The notes: generated from the letters alone by a model not told the origin. Counted from the stretch's first letter, positions 8,058-18,433 are shown. The stretch: 64,000 nucleotides of DNA from Bacteroides luhongzhouii (GCF_009193295.2 NZ_CP059973.1:1116001-1180000); one strand, 5' to 3'. Made by a program: numbers and translations.

Positions 8058-11000
8058 CTATTGTATTGGCTTTAAGGTTATATAACAGGGACGAAATAGT
8101 TCAGTTGCAGAAATCTCTTCTCCCTGAATTCTGATATCAAATTCACCGGCAGGTAATGTCACTATACCTACCGTTTCCGTTATGCAATTACCATTACTGA
8201 CTTTCTTTACCAGCTTTTTGCCCGCTAAGGTAATCGAATAAACTCCGGCAGCTCCGCTGCTTGCCTTGCGAATTTCCTTTCCGGCATCACCTTCCACTAA
8301 TTCATCCGCATATTGGGGTGCGGGAGCTACATAGGTAATACTCACTTCAAAAATCGTTGGCTTATCCAAACGAACTGGCCAAACAACCGCATCCTCCCGT
8401 CTCTTCATATTCTGCACGCATGTAGACTCCACTTCCTCACCACCATAGCGGGCACCACCCTCCAAACGAGCATCAAATGTACGTAACTTATCCACCTGCT
8501 GTGTATACGAAATACGACGACGAGTATCTGCTTTCAACTCTCCTTCACATTCGAGAACGACCACTGCATCAACCGTATCAGGACAAAGGACCGGTACATC
8601 AATCATTATATCTTTTCCCATTCGTGCCACTTTCAATTTTCGTTGCGGATTACTCTGCAAATAAGCACTCTTTACCTCCGTCAACAAACCACCTACACAA
8701 AGCTTCCCATCACGAGGCCAATCGAAGACATGCAAAAACAACTTATTCTCCTTACAGGTAGATTCTCCCCAAGACTGTACCGCTAACGGAGTAGCCTTCG
8801 TTCCACGGATAGAAGCCTCTCCATTCACTTTCCACCAAGCTGCTATCTGTTTCAGAATATCCAGATCCGGAGCACTGAACTTTCCGGTTCCCATCGGACC
8901 AATATTCATTAGAATATTTCCTCCGCGTGCTGCCGCCTTCGCCATCAAACGAACAAAGAAAGAAGCCGGTTTGTACTCCTGATCGTTTTCATTGTAGGCG
9001 TAAGAATTGTTCGTAGTCGGAATGCCTTCCCAGTAACTATCTCCATAATGACTGAACTCGTAAGGACAATCCGCAGTGTTGTAATAGTCATACCTGTCGA
9101 ATCCGGAAATGGCACGACCATTAATAATGATATCAGGAGATGCCTCACGCGTCGCTTCTACTATACGAATACACTCTTCTTGTGGTAATTTATGAGGTGT
9201 ATCAAACCACATAATATCAGGATCATACATTGCAATCAATTCACGAATTTGCGGAATAGCCTTCTCATCTACATATTTCCGGGCAACAGGCAGGTAATCT
9301 TTTCTCGTCTCCCACCAGTTGCGCCCACCCAGCAACTTGTCACCTCCGGGATTGTCATAATCCCAGTCATTACCTACACCCTCTTTCTCACCCCAATCGA
9401 ATGCATGTGAATAATAGAAACCAAACTTAATTCCTGCCTTACGACAAGCATCCCGCAAGTCTTTCATCGGATCACGTCCGAAAGGCGTTGCCTTCACAAT
9501 ATTATAATCACTCACTTTCGAATCGTACATCGCAAAACCGTCATGATGCTTCGACGTAATGATAAAATATCCCATTCCTGTTTCTTTGGCAATACGCACC
9601 CATTCTTCGGCGTCAAATTCTTGGGGATTGAACGTACCTGCCACCTTTTCTTTATAAACCTCTACCGGGATGCGAGCCATCCGCTGAATATGCTCACCAT
9701 ACCCGCCATACTTCTTTCCATTCCACGAACAACCCAAAGATGAATAAACTCCCCAATGAATAAACATACCGAAACGAGCCTGTTCGAACCATTGCATACG
9801 GCTATCCAGTTCTTTCTTATCAGGAATCAGACTGCTCAACGCAGAAGCACGGCGTTTTTCCATCGTAGGTGAAAAACGTTGCGTCGCACATTTACCACAT
9901 TCTTTCCCTGATGGTAAAGTAATGTCAATAGCAACATCGCCAATCTCTACTTTTACCTGTTTCAGATGGACATTCATAGTCGGATCTGTTACCGAAACGG
10001 AGTATTCTTCCCCAATACGTTCAATAAGCAAAACACAAGGTACAGACGTTTTCACAGGTAAACCACTCCATTGCACAGTTTCACCGGCTCTATAAAACAC
10101 CGCTTCCAACACTTTCTCGTCAGCCGACTGCACCGCCTGTACCAATGTATCATTCCGAAGAATATCAAATGGATTCTTCTGTGGAGGAAGCCCCTCACCT
10201 GCATATACGACATAACCATACACACCATTCTCAACATTTCGTCCATGATCAATCCAAACTCGCAGCAAATCTGCCTGTACAGGAAGATTCTTCTTCCCTT
10301 TATTCACTAAATTCCTCTTTACCCATTCATTGGGCCTGGACTCACAAAGGAAAAAGGCTTTGGGACTAAGTTCAGACAACGGGGCATAAGCAAATCCTCC
10401 TTCCTGTAATACCCAAAGCGGCTTTCCCTTTTCTATCAACGAATGGATGCCGGAAGAAGGTTGCCATCTCTTTTTCCCATCATAGAGCGTTACTTTCCCC
10501 TGATGAGCCGTCTGTTCGATAGAAGTACGTATATTCCCTTCCTGTTCCGGTTGCAAATTAGTAACACCCGCACCAAGAGCAATCAGATAGTCACCTAACA
10601 TAAAATAAGACTTATAAGCCTTTACACCGAAGGCCACCGGATTCTCCATTTTCACTTCCTTTTCTTTAGAAGTAGCATCCATCTTCTCGAAAAGATAACC
10701 CGCTACCGCATTCCCACCTCCATCAGTAGCTGCACCTGCAAAGTTATACTTGCTGCAAAATCCTCTCCAATTGGTGATCGGTTTCAACCGCCGTTCTCCC
10801 TCACGGGCAGTTACTCCGGGCATAGCAGTCAGATCCATCGCTCCGATAATCTTCCGGTACTCATCACCTTTACGTTGAAAAAGAGTAAGTCCATCGTTGG
10901 TATAAATATTAAACTCATCCGCAAAACTACAGGCACTCTCCAAACCATCACACCGACTGGATGCCATATTAACCATCATATAATAACCGGGAGTACGTTT

Positions 11001-12239
11001 TACCAAATCGTCATTATTATAGAACCAGCGTGTACCGTTATAATGACCTGCCGGATACCCTTCCATGCGGATATTATTTTGTTCCGCTTCTTTAATAAGT
11101 TGCTTCAGTTCCCGGAGTTCACCATCCGTAAATGAAGCAGGCCATCGTTCAACAGACGCTTTCAACATTTCATAATAAGGAATATGAGCCGGTTTTCCTT
11201 CATAATACACCATAGAATAACGGTCCAGACAGGGAGGAATATACCCTTTATAATAATAGAAAGTACTGCCTCGATAGAAATTAAGCAATGCTTCCACATT
11301 CTCTCGTGTCAGATTTTGCCCCCAAGGGGTATCCCGGAGTGTCCATAGCAGCTCCTGTGCACTGGATGCCCCATGAATCGGATATCCCCAAACCAGACAT
11401 TGCAAGCCATGTCCCCATCCGGCTCCGTCGGCAGTAAAACCTTCGTTCCAAAATGCCTCATTATAAGTAGTCTGTGACACATTACTTAAACTCCGCTTTG
11501 CCACTTCAGCTATAACATCGATCATTGGGATAGAATCCATTAAAACAGCAGTTTCCAGTAGCGGACGATAAGCTAATGCATTTCCACCGACCCACCATAC
11601 ATGATGACGAAAACGTTCTACTCTCACAATATCCCGATCCATTTCATTATTACGCAATGGTTGTGTCCACGATTGCATAGCCAATGCTTTCAGCATCCGG
11701 CAAGCCGATTTACGCAGTGATTTTGTATCATCCGGCAGCTCCATCTGCCCGACCAAAGAGAAATAAATACCACAAGCTGCTTTTGGAATGGCAAAACAAG
11801 AAGCATGAAAACGGTCATTCGGTTGACGACGAACTTCAACATCTCCATATCTCAAAATAGACTTCCAGAAACGTTCGGGAATATCATTCACATTCGTTTG
11901 CCAGTAATGATTAGCTATCACCCACAATCGCCTTAAAGCATCTGCCAAATAAACACCTATATCCTGTTGATCCTGAAAAGAAACGGATGACAGCCAGTTG
12001 TTGTCATGGATCTTTTTTTCATAAGCAGCCAAATCTACAAACTGCCCTTCTTCACTAAGCTGTTTCAGATAGATATCCCATTTCCCAATATCATGGTTTA
12101 TATCATAGGTATTTATATTCTGTGCGTAATAATCGCGCAAATTACGTATAGCTTTTACTTTATCAGAGGACTGTGCACATACAGTCAGACAAATAAGCAA
12201 TACCAAAAATACCAGACAATTTCTTTTTTTATCTTTCAT
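8058..12239 (-). CDS. Fusion of PL8-type lyase and GH29 alpha-L-fucosidase
   Basis: The 1393-residue protein has a signal peptide ending near CAQ22-23. Residues ~25-790 look like a PL8-type lyase (alpha toroid plus beta sandwich). N220 (GGNALAYR), H277 (GWGHG), Y286 (WGYP) and R340 (LDRYS) match the catalytic set of chondroitin AC lyase, with the same spacing from His to Tyr (9) and Tyr to Arg (54). Residues ~810-1230 are a GH29 fucosidase, with FGMFIHWG, SKHHDGFA and nucleophile D1013 in DIMWFDTP; the rest is a beta-rich tail. There is no internal stop or shift. PL8 enzymes cut uronic-acid glycans by elimination, and GH29 removes alpha-L-fucose. The fusion suggests that both bonds lie close together in the target. 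The lyase half is divergent, so its substrate is open. Confidence 0.85.
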   Translation of the reverse strand: MKDKKRNCLVFLVLLICLTVCAQSSDKVKAIRNLRDYYAQNINTYDINHDIGKWDIYLKQLSEEGQFVDLAAYEKKIHDNNWLSSVSFQDQQDIGVYLADALRRLWVIANHYWQTNVNDIPERFWKSILRYGDVEVRRQPNDRFHASCFAIPKAACGIYFSLVGQMELPDDTKSLRKSACRMLKALAMQSWTQPLRNNEMDRDIVRVERFRHHVWWVGGNALAYRPLLETAVLMDSIPMIDVIAEVAKRSLSNVSQTTYNEAFWNEGFTADGAGWGHGLQCLVWGYPIHGASSAQELLWTLRDTPWGQNLTRENVEALLNFYRGSTFYYYKGYIPPCLDRYSMVYYEGKPAHIPYYEMLKASVERWPASFTDGELRELKQLIKEAEQNNIRMEGYPAGHYNGTRWFYNNDDLVKRTPGYYMMVNMASSRCDGLESACSFADEFNIYTNDGLTLFQRKGDEYRKIIGAMDLTAMPGVTAREGERRLKPITNWRGFCSKYNFAGAATDGGGNAVAGYLFEKMDATSKEKEVKMENPVAFGVKAYKSYFMLGDYLIALGAGVTNLQPEQEGNIRTSIEQTAHQGKVTLYDGKKRWQPSSGIHSLIEKGKPLWVLQEGGFAYAPLSELSPKAFFLCESRPNEWVKRNLVNKGKKNLPVQADLLRVWIDHGRNVENGVYGYVVYAGEGLPPQKNPFDILRNDTLVQAVQSADEKVLEAVFYRAGETVQWSGLPVKTSVPCVLLIERIGEEYSVSVTDPTMNVHLKQVKVEIGDVAIDITLPSGKECGKCATQRFSPTMEKRRASALSSLIPDKKELDSRMQWFEQARFGMFIHWGVYSSLGCSWNGKKYGGYGEHIQRMARIPVEVYKEKVAGTFNPQEFDAEEWVRIAKETGMGYFIITSKHHDGFAMYDSKVSDYNIVKATPFGRDPMKDLRDACRKAGIKFGFYYSHAFDWGEKEGVGNDWDYDNPGGDKLLGGRNWWETRKDYLPVARKYVDEKAIPQIRELIAMYDPDIMWFDTPHKLPQEECIRIVEATREASPDIIINGRAISGFDRYDYYNTADCPYEFSHYGDSYWEGIPTTNNSYAYNENDQEYKPASFFVRLMAKAAARGGNILMNIGPMGTGKFSAPDLDILKQIAAWWKVNGEASIRGTKATPLAVQSWGESTCKENKLFLHVFDWPRDGKLCVGGLLTEVKSAYLQSNPQRKLKVARMGKDIMIDVPVLCPDTVDAVVVLECEGELKADTRRRISYTQQVDKLRTFDARLEGGARYGGEEVESTCVQNMKRREDAVVWPVRLDKPTIFEVSITYVAPAPQYADELVEGDAGKEIRKASSGAAGVYSITLAGKKLVKKVSNGNCITETVGIVTLPAGEFDIRIQGEEISATELFRPCYITLKPIQ

Positions 12240-12250
12240 ATTGTATTAAT

Positions 12251-14503
12251 TTAATTTCCAAACACAATTGTCTCTCCCGGTTTCATCACCTTCTCCGTAA
12301 TCTCACTGGTAAAAGGATTATCAAGTCTCATCCGACCGCCTTTTTCCGAAGTAACAGCAATAGAAGCCACTTCTCCATCGACATACGAAGCCGAAACCAG
12401 AAAAGCTCCCATCGCCCGCAGGTTCCGGAAAGAAACATCTTTCCAGGAAGTAGGCAGAGCAGGAAATACTTTGATGACTCCCGTATGACTTTGAAGTAAC
12501 ATCTCCTGTATCGCTGCAGCACAAGCAAAATTTCCCTCCAGCGTAAACGGACGATAGGTATATTGTGAATAGCCACTACGGGTCTGATCTCCATTCAAAT
12601 GGAAACTATTGGGCGAACAAAAAGCGTTCATAAAAATATGCAAATTTCTCAAAGCTCCATTGCCATCTGCTACACGGGCTTTCATATTCGCCAACCAAGC
12701 ATATGTATAACCTGTCCAGTAATCCGGACCAAGATCTTCCACATTTTTGATAGAACGTAAAATAAGATTAGTCGCTTTAATTCCCTGGCTGACATCAATA
12801 AGCCCAAAGGGATGGAACGACAACAGATGTGAGAAATGACGGTGAGATTCATCCATCGGTTTTCCGGGAGCTATCAGCAATCCGCTCTCATCTACAGCTT
12901 CATCCGGCCATTCATCCAACTGCCGGGCATAATGAGCCGCTTCATCCATCACCCCCAAAGCTTCCGCCATTTCTTTGGCAACCGTGTAAGTAATCCGGAT
13001 ATTAGCCAAGTCATAATTAGTAGTATTCATAAACCAGGCATCTATCCGGTTATCATTGATTTCGGGAGAGGAAGATAACGGTAACTTACGCTTACCTTGT
13101 TTGTCGTATATCGAAACATTTTCAAAGAAACGTGCCACCTCTTTCACCCAAGGATAAGCCCGTTCTTTCAGGAACTGCAAGTCCATGCCATACTTCCATT
13201 GCTGGTAAAAATGATAAGATAGCCATCCGGCCGTAGTAGGTGAATGAGAATACGGATTCCACCCACCGATAGGTTGACCTGTCAGAGTGGCAATGCATGG
13301 CACATTCAGTCCTTCTACCTGAAAAAACTGACGGGTAAACTGTTCCGAATTTTCTTTAATTTTCCACAGCCAATCTGTAAATACGGCAGACTCTTCCAAG
13401 TGATTAGCTGTATATCCCGCCCAATAACTTAATTGTGTGTTCAGGTCACTGTGAAAATCTCCTCTCCATGGTGGAGTCTGTCCATTATCCGCTGTCCATA
13501 TTGCTTGCAGACAGATAGGAGGTGCCTTCCTACGGGAAGCTGCACCAAACTTATACATTTCCAGGTACCATTGTCTCTCCAACAGTGTATCCGGCAGGCT
13601 GACAGATGATTGTTTCCAATATTGTTCCCACCAGTTTTGATGAGAAGCCAATGCTTCATCAAAACTAATATCCAAATGATCCACCGTAGCAGTATCTTCC
13701 GAATACCATGTACCTTTAGAGGTCACATAATATCCGCCTTCCAACACTCCGGTATGTGGTCGCTCCCATTGCACACCAATTTCATAAGAAACATCTCCCC
13801 ATGCTTGTTGCCGATAAAGTAATCTTCCGGGAGCGGGAGAAATGATAGTACCCGATTGATACCCCAATGCCGACAAGTCATTTACACCGGGCTGATGATC
13901 AGACTCTGTAATATGTCCCTGATAAAGTGGAGCTAATAATTCAGGAGAAAGAGTATCCGGCAGATTTTCAAAACGGAAACGTCCCCCGTTTCCCTCCGCA
14001 GGAATAAAAAAACGAGCTTGCACATCATTCTCCCAAAGAATAGTACATACCGCAGTTGCTACATCCAGCGCCACTTTCTTTACTTTACCCAATTTATGAA
14101 TATCAAATTCCAAAGCTCCGGCAGGAATTTTAGTAGGAGCAGGATCATTAGCTGTCCGGTCATCAATCAATGCGTATACAGGTCGCATATCTTTTTTACG
14201 AACCTGGTCACAGATAAACCGATAGGTATGGTCAGGCGATTTAAATGCCTCCACCGGACGTAAATCCCAAAGATCAGCACGGTCGATAGCCAACCGGAGT
14301 TTACCATCTTTCTGCCAGAGTAATCCTCCTGTCAGGCCATTACCTAAAGGAATAGCCTCATCCCAACGTTGAGGCAGCTCTGTCAGATTCAGACCATGGC
14401 AAGATTGAGGCAGTTTGCTCTCCTCTTCACTGCTTGTGCAAGAAGTAAACAATCCCATCCATAGAGTCACTGTAAACAGTATATACTTTACATCCACCAT
14501 CAT
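12251..14503 (-). CDS. GH95-like lipoprotein (alpha-L-fucosidase or alpha-L-galactosidase)
   Basis: The 750-residue protein has a lipobox ending FTSC22. The N-terminal part has the family motif AIPLGNGLTGG followed by RADLWDLR. The catalytic (alpha/alpha)6 part has DLNTQLSYW (D353, N355), SSSPEIND with E481 as the likely acid, HRHFSHLLSFHP, and a C-terminal EGNFACAAAIQEMLLQSH that is very close to the GH95 signature. In studied GH95 fucosidases the first of the two catalytic positions is often Asn; here it is Asp, as in many Bacteroides members. GH95 enzymes release terminal alpha-1,2-fucose or L-galactose by inversion. It lies 11-16 bases from both neighbours, so it is in one operon with them. 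Confidence 0.82.
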   Translation of the reverse strand: MMVDVKYILFTVTLWMGLFTSCTSSEEESKLPQSCHGLNLTELPQRWDEAIPLGNGLTGGLLWQKDGKLRLAIDRADLWDLRPVEAFKSPDHTYRFICDQVRKKDMRPVYALIDDRTANDPAPTKIPAGALEFDIHKLGKVKKVALDVATAVCTILWENDVQARFFIPAEGNGGRFRFENLPDTLSPELLAPLYQGHITESDHQPGVNDLSALGYQSGTIISPAPGRLLYRQQAWGDVSYEIGVQWERPHTGVLEGGYYVTSKGTWYSEDTATVDHLDISFDEALASHQNWWEQYWKQSSVSLPDTLLERQWYLEMYKFGAASRRKAPPICLQAIWTADNGQTPPWRGDFHSDLNTQLSYWAGYTANHLEESAVFTDWLWKIKENSEQFTRQFFQVEGLNVPCIATLTGQPIGGWNPYSHSPTTAGWLSYHFYQQWKYGMDLQFLKERAYPWVKEVARFFENVSIYDKQGKRKLPLSSSPEINDNRIDAWFMNTTNYDLANIRITYTVAKEMAEALGVMDEAAHYARQLDEWPDEAVDESGLLIAPGKPMDESHRHFSHLLSFHPFGLIDVSQGIKATNLILRSIKNVEDLGPDYWTGYTYAWLANMKARVADGNGALRNLHIFMNAFCSPNSFHLNGDQTRSGYSQYTYRPFTLEGNFACAAAIQEMLLQSHTGVIKVFPALPTSWKDVSFRNLRAMGAFLVSASYVDGEVASIAVTSEKGGRMRLDNPFTSEITEKVMKPGETIVFGN

Positions 14504-14519
14504 TCTTCAATCAAACTAT

Positions 14520-16214
14520 TTAAAAAGTATTAAGTAGATTTCTACCGTTACGAACCATTTGTGACGCATTTTGCCCATTCAACTTTTCGGGCATGAAACC
14601 GGCCACTGTCTGATTCAGTTTTTTCAGTTTAGCCGCCTCGCCACTCTCTGCAAACTCCTTACGGAGTATTCTGATTTTTTCAGCATCCTGAATACCTTCC
14701 ACCAAACGTTCCATCCGGATACTACTGCTCCCGGGATATACCAGATAACAGTCTCCGGCTGCCCAAGAACGGAAACGGGAATCATGAAGCGGATCTTTCG
14801 TCCAACTGTTGTATGCCCATCTCAAATAACCATCATATCCTCCGGCAACAGCATGCCACATCAGCCAACTGGCTTCAGCCGGTTCGGAGAAAGTAAAAGT
14901 GTTGGGATAGGCTTCAATACAGCAAGTATATACAGTAGAGAGCTTTCCACTCCTCCTCCGCTCTTCCCTTACCGAGTCCGGTAACGTATGTCCGTATGCC
15001 AGACAAAGATCATACATTTTCGGTTCTATCTCCGGATAATAGTCTCCGGCACCGGAAACTTTATATCCGGCATCAGCACGAAATATCAAATCGAACGCTT
15101 TCTGCATCATACTTTTTTCCCGCTCATCCATAGCAATAGTCGTTTTCTCGAACCACCCCTTCTGGCGTAGATGCCCTGCAAAATCCTTTAAAAAACTGAA
15201 CCAATAGTCTTCATAAGCAGCCTCACCGGGCTTGGCTTCTACAAAGCGAATACGATTGGTAGCCTGATCGTAATAATCAAACTTCAAGGCCCACGGAACC
15301 AATGTATAGCAATTAATCTGACGATCAATACCCAAACTCATCATAAACTCTACCCAACGGTCGAATACGGTATAGTCATACACCCAGCTCCCGTCTATTT
15401 TCTTCATACGGAATACCATACTGTCAAAAGGATCTTCTGTCTGCCCCGCCCATGGATGATGCATCACCGAAGCTGTGATAACTTTCTGCCCGGCATTTGC
15501 CAACTGCTGCATCAAGGGTTTCATAATATCGAAATGCTGCCGGCTCCACAAAGGAACATTATAATAGCGTGCCACAGCATACGGGTTCTGCCATAAGTCA
15601 AGATGAAAAACCCATTGAGCAGGGTCAGGCAATGTTCTTTTTTGTACATTGATTCTCATCGGAAGGCGCATATCGGCAAAGTTCTCTCCGGAGACAGTCA
15701 ATGCTCCCTTATAAACTCCACTGGGAATATCTTGCGGCACCCATATATTTACCCATAGAGGTTGCGTACACTGCGCCTCAATATCCAGTGATTTACGGAC
15801 TTCAAGCACATCCGCAACGAGAGAAGAATCCCAGTCAGCCTTATTGGGACGGTCACTGCAGCCGCTTTTGCGATCCTTATTCAATTCGTCCGTCCAAACA
15901 TAACCGACAAAACTAGCAGTAGTTGCTGAAGCAGGAATTACATTTTTCCCGCATTTCAAGTCGCTAACAGTTATACGGACATTCTTTAAAGATTGCTTTG
16001 TCCACAATACGGCTTGTGCATTGACACGTTCACCTTTCCATGCATTGGTTTCCCATTGCTTGTTTCCTTGCCATACCGGAACTTCATTACGGGGATAACG
16101 CACATCGGTACTTCCCCACTGCAAAATCAAATCCTGTGTCTGCCGTTGTTGCGCCCCTATAGAAGAGACAACTAACATCAGTAGTGACAGACTCGCTAAG
16201 AAATTCTTATTCAT
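14520..16214 (-). CDS. GH123-like / DUF4091 glycoside hydrolase
   Basis: The 564-residue protein has a signal peptide ending SSIGAQQ. It has an N-terminal beta-sandwich (to about 195) and then a TIM-barrel part. The adjacent pair D363-E364 in TTIAMDERE matches the Asp-Glu catalytic pair of GH123 beta-N-acetylgalactosaminidases, which use the substrate N-acetyl group. The family is also called DUF4091. If active, it would remove beta-GalNAc or a similar N-acetylated sugar in the periplasm. It sits between GH29 and GH95 with gaps of 35 and 16 bases. The fold family is well supported; the substrate is inferred. Confidence 0.78.
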   Translation of the reverse strand: MNKNFLASLSLLMLVVSSIGAQQRQTQDLILQWGSTDVRYPRNEVPVWQGNKQWETNAWKGERVNAQAVLWTKQSLKNVRITVSDLKCGKNVIPASATTASFVGYVWTDELNKDRKSGCSDRPNKADWDSSLVADVLEVRKSLDIEAQCTQPLWVNIWVPQDIPSGVYKGALTVSGENFADMRLPMRINVQKRTLPDPAQWVFHLDLWQNPYAVARYYNVPLWSRQHFDIMKPLMQQLANAGQKVITASVMHHPWAGQTEDPFDSMVFRMKKIDGSWVYDYTVFDRWVEFMMSLGIDRQINCYTLVPWALKFDYYDQATNRIRFVEAKPGEAAYEDYWFSFLKDFAGHLRQKGWFEKTTIAMDEREKSMMQKAFDLIFRADAGYKVSGAGDYYPEIEPKMYDLCLAYGHTLPDSVREERRRSGKLSTVYTCCIEAYPNTFTFSEPAEASWLMWHAVAGGYDGYLRWAYNSWTKDPLHDSRFRSWAAGDCYLVYPGSSSIRMERLVEGIQDAEKIRILRKEFAESGEAAKLKKLNQTVAGFMPEKLNGQNASQMVRNGRNLLNTF

Positions 16215-16249
16215 AGTGTTTTATCTCTTGGTATTATATATCATCAATT

Positions 16250-18127
16250 TTACTCAAGGAACAACCAGTTCAGTCCAAACAATTCTTTCCGGGGAGCAGC
16301 CGCAGGACGGACATGGATGGTATAAATTCCGGCATGTGGAAATTTAATCTTGCCCAAATGACGGGTATAGAATTCCTCAAACCCTTTAGGCCCTGCTAAA
16401 GTCTTTGCTTCAATCACTCCCGCACCTTCCACTTCAACCCGATAAGGCTGACCTGCCGAAAGCGAATCACAAGAATAACAGATAGTCAACTCTCTTTCAC
16501 TTTTTTCGGGAATATACACTTTCCAAGAGGCACGACTATTCATAGAGTTCCATTTACGAATACTAGTCGGAGAAATATAGCCGACACCAGTGACATCCGT
16601 CCCTATAGCACGTTCCACTCCTCCTGTCAAAACGGCTTTCGCCTGTCCCATCTGAATACCTCCGAAATTAATTTCACCACAGAAGCCATTTTCAACCTGC
16701 ACCCCTCCTTCAACTTCCAATTCAACAACCGAATCATAGCCAACCGGCTCACGTACAGGTCCCTGCACATGGAGTAATAATCCTTTCTGAACAAATGTGA
16801 TTTTTTGATCTCCCAAAGAAGGAATACGTGCTTTCAGCACTTTGCTTTTCAGTCCATTGACCCGGATTATTCCATCCGAAGGCCACTCAAAAACATGTAA
16901 ATAGACTTTCGTTTTGTCTCCTTCAGCACGTTGGGTTATAAGCCCCCAATCTTGTGAATCTTCTGCAAAAGGAGAAGGATAGGTACCATGAAACCCGACT
17001 TTATTCTTATGTATCATTTCTCCAATTTCACGTATTCGGGTTTTAATTTCCGGGGGAATAGAACCGTCGGCACGGGGACCAATATTCAACATAACATTTC
17101 CTCCTTTATATATCCCTTTCACAATCTCACGGACAAAGTAAGTAGTAGAACGCCAGTTCTGATCATCACGGTTATATCCCCAAGTGTGGTTAAAGGTAGC
17201 TGCTGTTTCCCAAGTATGCCCCAACGGTTGATCAGGGAACTGATTATCTCCCATCGTTTGGAAGTCTACTCCATCATCACCCACTTCATGAATTCCCAAA
17301 CGAGTATTCACCAGCACTGTAGGGTCTAATTGGCGAATCATGGCAAGCATATCACGCATCTGTTTTTCCGTCATCTGTCCCTCGGCAACAGGATCCGCAC
17401 GCCAACAGTCAAACCAGAATAGTTTTACGCCATAATCTTTGACTAACTCGGCTACTTGCGGCATTGCTTTCTCACGCCAGTATTTATCATAAGCTTCGTC
17501 AGTAGGTAGTTGCCGATAAGGTGCATCAACCTCTCCACGTCCGGCTGCAATCCTGTCAAAATCAGGTTTCTGTTCATCTGCATAATCCCAGTCATTATTA
17601 CGTCCGTTCATATCTCCCCAATCCAGCCATTGAGAATAATAAGCACACAAAATAATGCCATGTTTTTCACACTTTTCCTTCAGGCACTTCAATACATCAA
17701 AATGAGTACCAGATAAGTTTCCATAAGTATAATCACTTACTTTGGAGTTCCAAAAAGCGACTCCATCATGATGTTTTGTCACAAAAGTTAGATACTTGAA
17801 CCCTCCCTCTTTGGTAGCAATCACCCAGTCTTCTATCTCTTTTTCGGAGATAGGCATACGTTTCGCCATCTTGTCCCAGTCAGCCTTCTGCACTTTATTA
17901 TGACAGCGGATCCATTCGGCATATTCCGAGTTCCTCACCTTCTCGCCATAAAAGCGACCGGATGCCGGAGTACACAATGACCAATGGATCATTATGCCGA
18001 GCCGCGCTTCTTCAAACCACCTGACTCTCTCTTTTTGTGTACGGGGCAGAACTTCTTTTTCGGAAGTTTGCTTGCTGCAACTCAAAAGTAACAGACTTGC
18101 AACAAGTATAAACCAGATTCTATTCAT
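16250..18127 (-). CDS. GH29 alpha-L-fucosidase, lipoprotein
   Basis: The 625-residue protein has a lipobox LLLLSC17. The GH29 barrel shows LGIMIHWS, FVTKHHDGVAFW and nucleophile D240 in KLFWFDCWRAD. A C-terminal beta-sandwich follows (about 380-470), and then a further domain (about 480-625) of carbohydrate-binding type. It removes alpha-L-fucose from glycans and is probably attached to a membrane. It is the first gene of the minus-strand arm and is directly behind the promoter with the TTGTACG repeats. The four genes after it are closely spaced (11 to 80 bases), so they should share its transcript. Confidence 0.9.
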   Translation of the reverse strand: MNRIWFILVASLLLLSCSKQTSEKEVLPRTQKERVRWFEEARLGIMIHWSLCTPASGRFYGEKVRNSEYAEWIRCHNKVQKADWDKMAKRMPISEKEIEDWVIATKEGGFKYLTFVTKHHDGVAFWNSKVSDYTYGNLSGTHFDVLKCLKEKCEKHGIILCAYYSQWLDWGDMNGRNNDWDYADEQKPDFDRIAAGRGEVDAPYRQLPTDEAYDKYWREKAMPQVAELVKDYGVKLFWFDCWRADPVAEGQMTEKQMRDMLAMIRQLDPTVLVNTRLGIHEVGDDGVDFQTMGDNQFPDQPLGHTWETAATFNHTWGYNRDDQNWRSTTYFVREIVKGIYKGGNVMLNIGPRADGSIPPEIKTRIREIGEMIHKNKVGFHGTYPSPFAEDSQDWGLITQRAEGDKTKVYLHVFEWPSDGIIRVNGLKSKVLKARIPSLGDQKITFVQKGLLLHVQGPVREPVGYDSVVELEVEGGVQVENGFCGEINFGGIQMGQAKAVLTGGVERAIGTDVTGVGYISPTSIRKWNSMNSRASWKVYIPEKSERELTICYSCDSLSAGQPYRVEVEGAGVIEAKTLAGPKGFEEFYTRHLGKIKFPHAGIYTIHVRPAAAPRKELFGLNWLFLE

Positions 18128-18157
18128 AACTACTTTCTTTTATATTAGATTTCGTTA

Positions 18158-18165
18158 CAAAAGTA
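18158..18165 (-). promoter_or_regulatory. -7 box of the GH29-to-GH3 operon
   Basis: The minus strand reads TACTTTTG (TAnnTTTG), 30 bases upstream of the GH29 ATG. The direct repeats at 18196-18226 end 30 bases upstream of this box. Confidence 0.65.
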
Positions 18166-18195
18166 GGTTATGAAAGAGTTTTCATGTGACCGAAA

Positions 18196-18226
18196 GCGTA
18201 CAATACAGGGTAACTCTGCGTACAAA
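18196..18226 (-). promoter_or_regulatory. Probable HTCS operator, copy 2 (direct repeat)
   Basis: Read toward GH29, TTTGTACGC (18226-18218) is followed 22 bases later by ATTGTACGC (18204-18196). The same pair, period and distance to the -7 box occur before the first SusC gene (22921-22951). A 22-bp period is about two helix turns, as expected for tandem binding by AraC-type domains of an HTCS. Confidence 0.7.
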
Positions 18227-18281
18227 ACAACGCATTTCTTCTCACCTTTTTCTTAAATGAACGCTAAACTATCCGGAAGAC

Positions 18282-18311
18282 TTGACAAACGCTTTTTTTG
18301 TTGTATATTTG
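18282..18311 (+). promoter_or_regulatory. Promoter of a short transcript
   Basis: TTG (18282-18284), 19 bases, then TATATTTG (18304-18311) is a near-perfect Bacteroides promoter. It points to the 30-codon frame at 18341 and the terminator at 18462. Confidence 0.6.
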
Positions 18312-18340
18312 TAGACATAACGTATAATTTAAAACTTAAC

Positions 18341-18433
18341 ATGGAAGACATAAATCTATATAAAAATCTATACCCTACTTTTGAAAAGTATAATATTACA
18401 ACAATTCGCTTAACTGATTCTTGTAAAAGCTAG
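18341..18433 (+). CDS. Small open frame of 30 codons, function unknown
   Basis: The frame starts ATG GAA GAC ATA and ends CKS-stop. Its residues are MEDINLYKNL, then YPTFEKYNIT, then TIRLTDSCKS. It lies 30 bases after a strong promoter form and 28 bases before a strong intrinsic terminator, so a transcript of about 180 bases is likely. I do not recognise the peptide. It could be a leader peptide, a small protein, or part of a small RNA in which the frame is accidental. It lies between the GH29 operon and the HTCS gene, on the strand opposite to both. Confidence 0.4.
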   Translation: MEDINLYKNLYPTFEKYNITTIRLTDSCKS

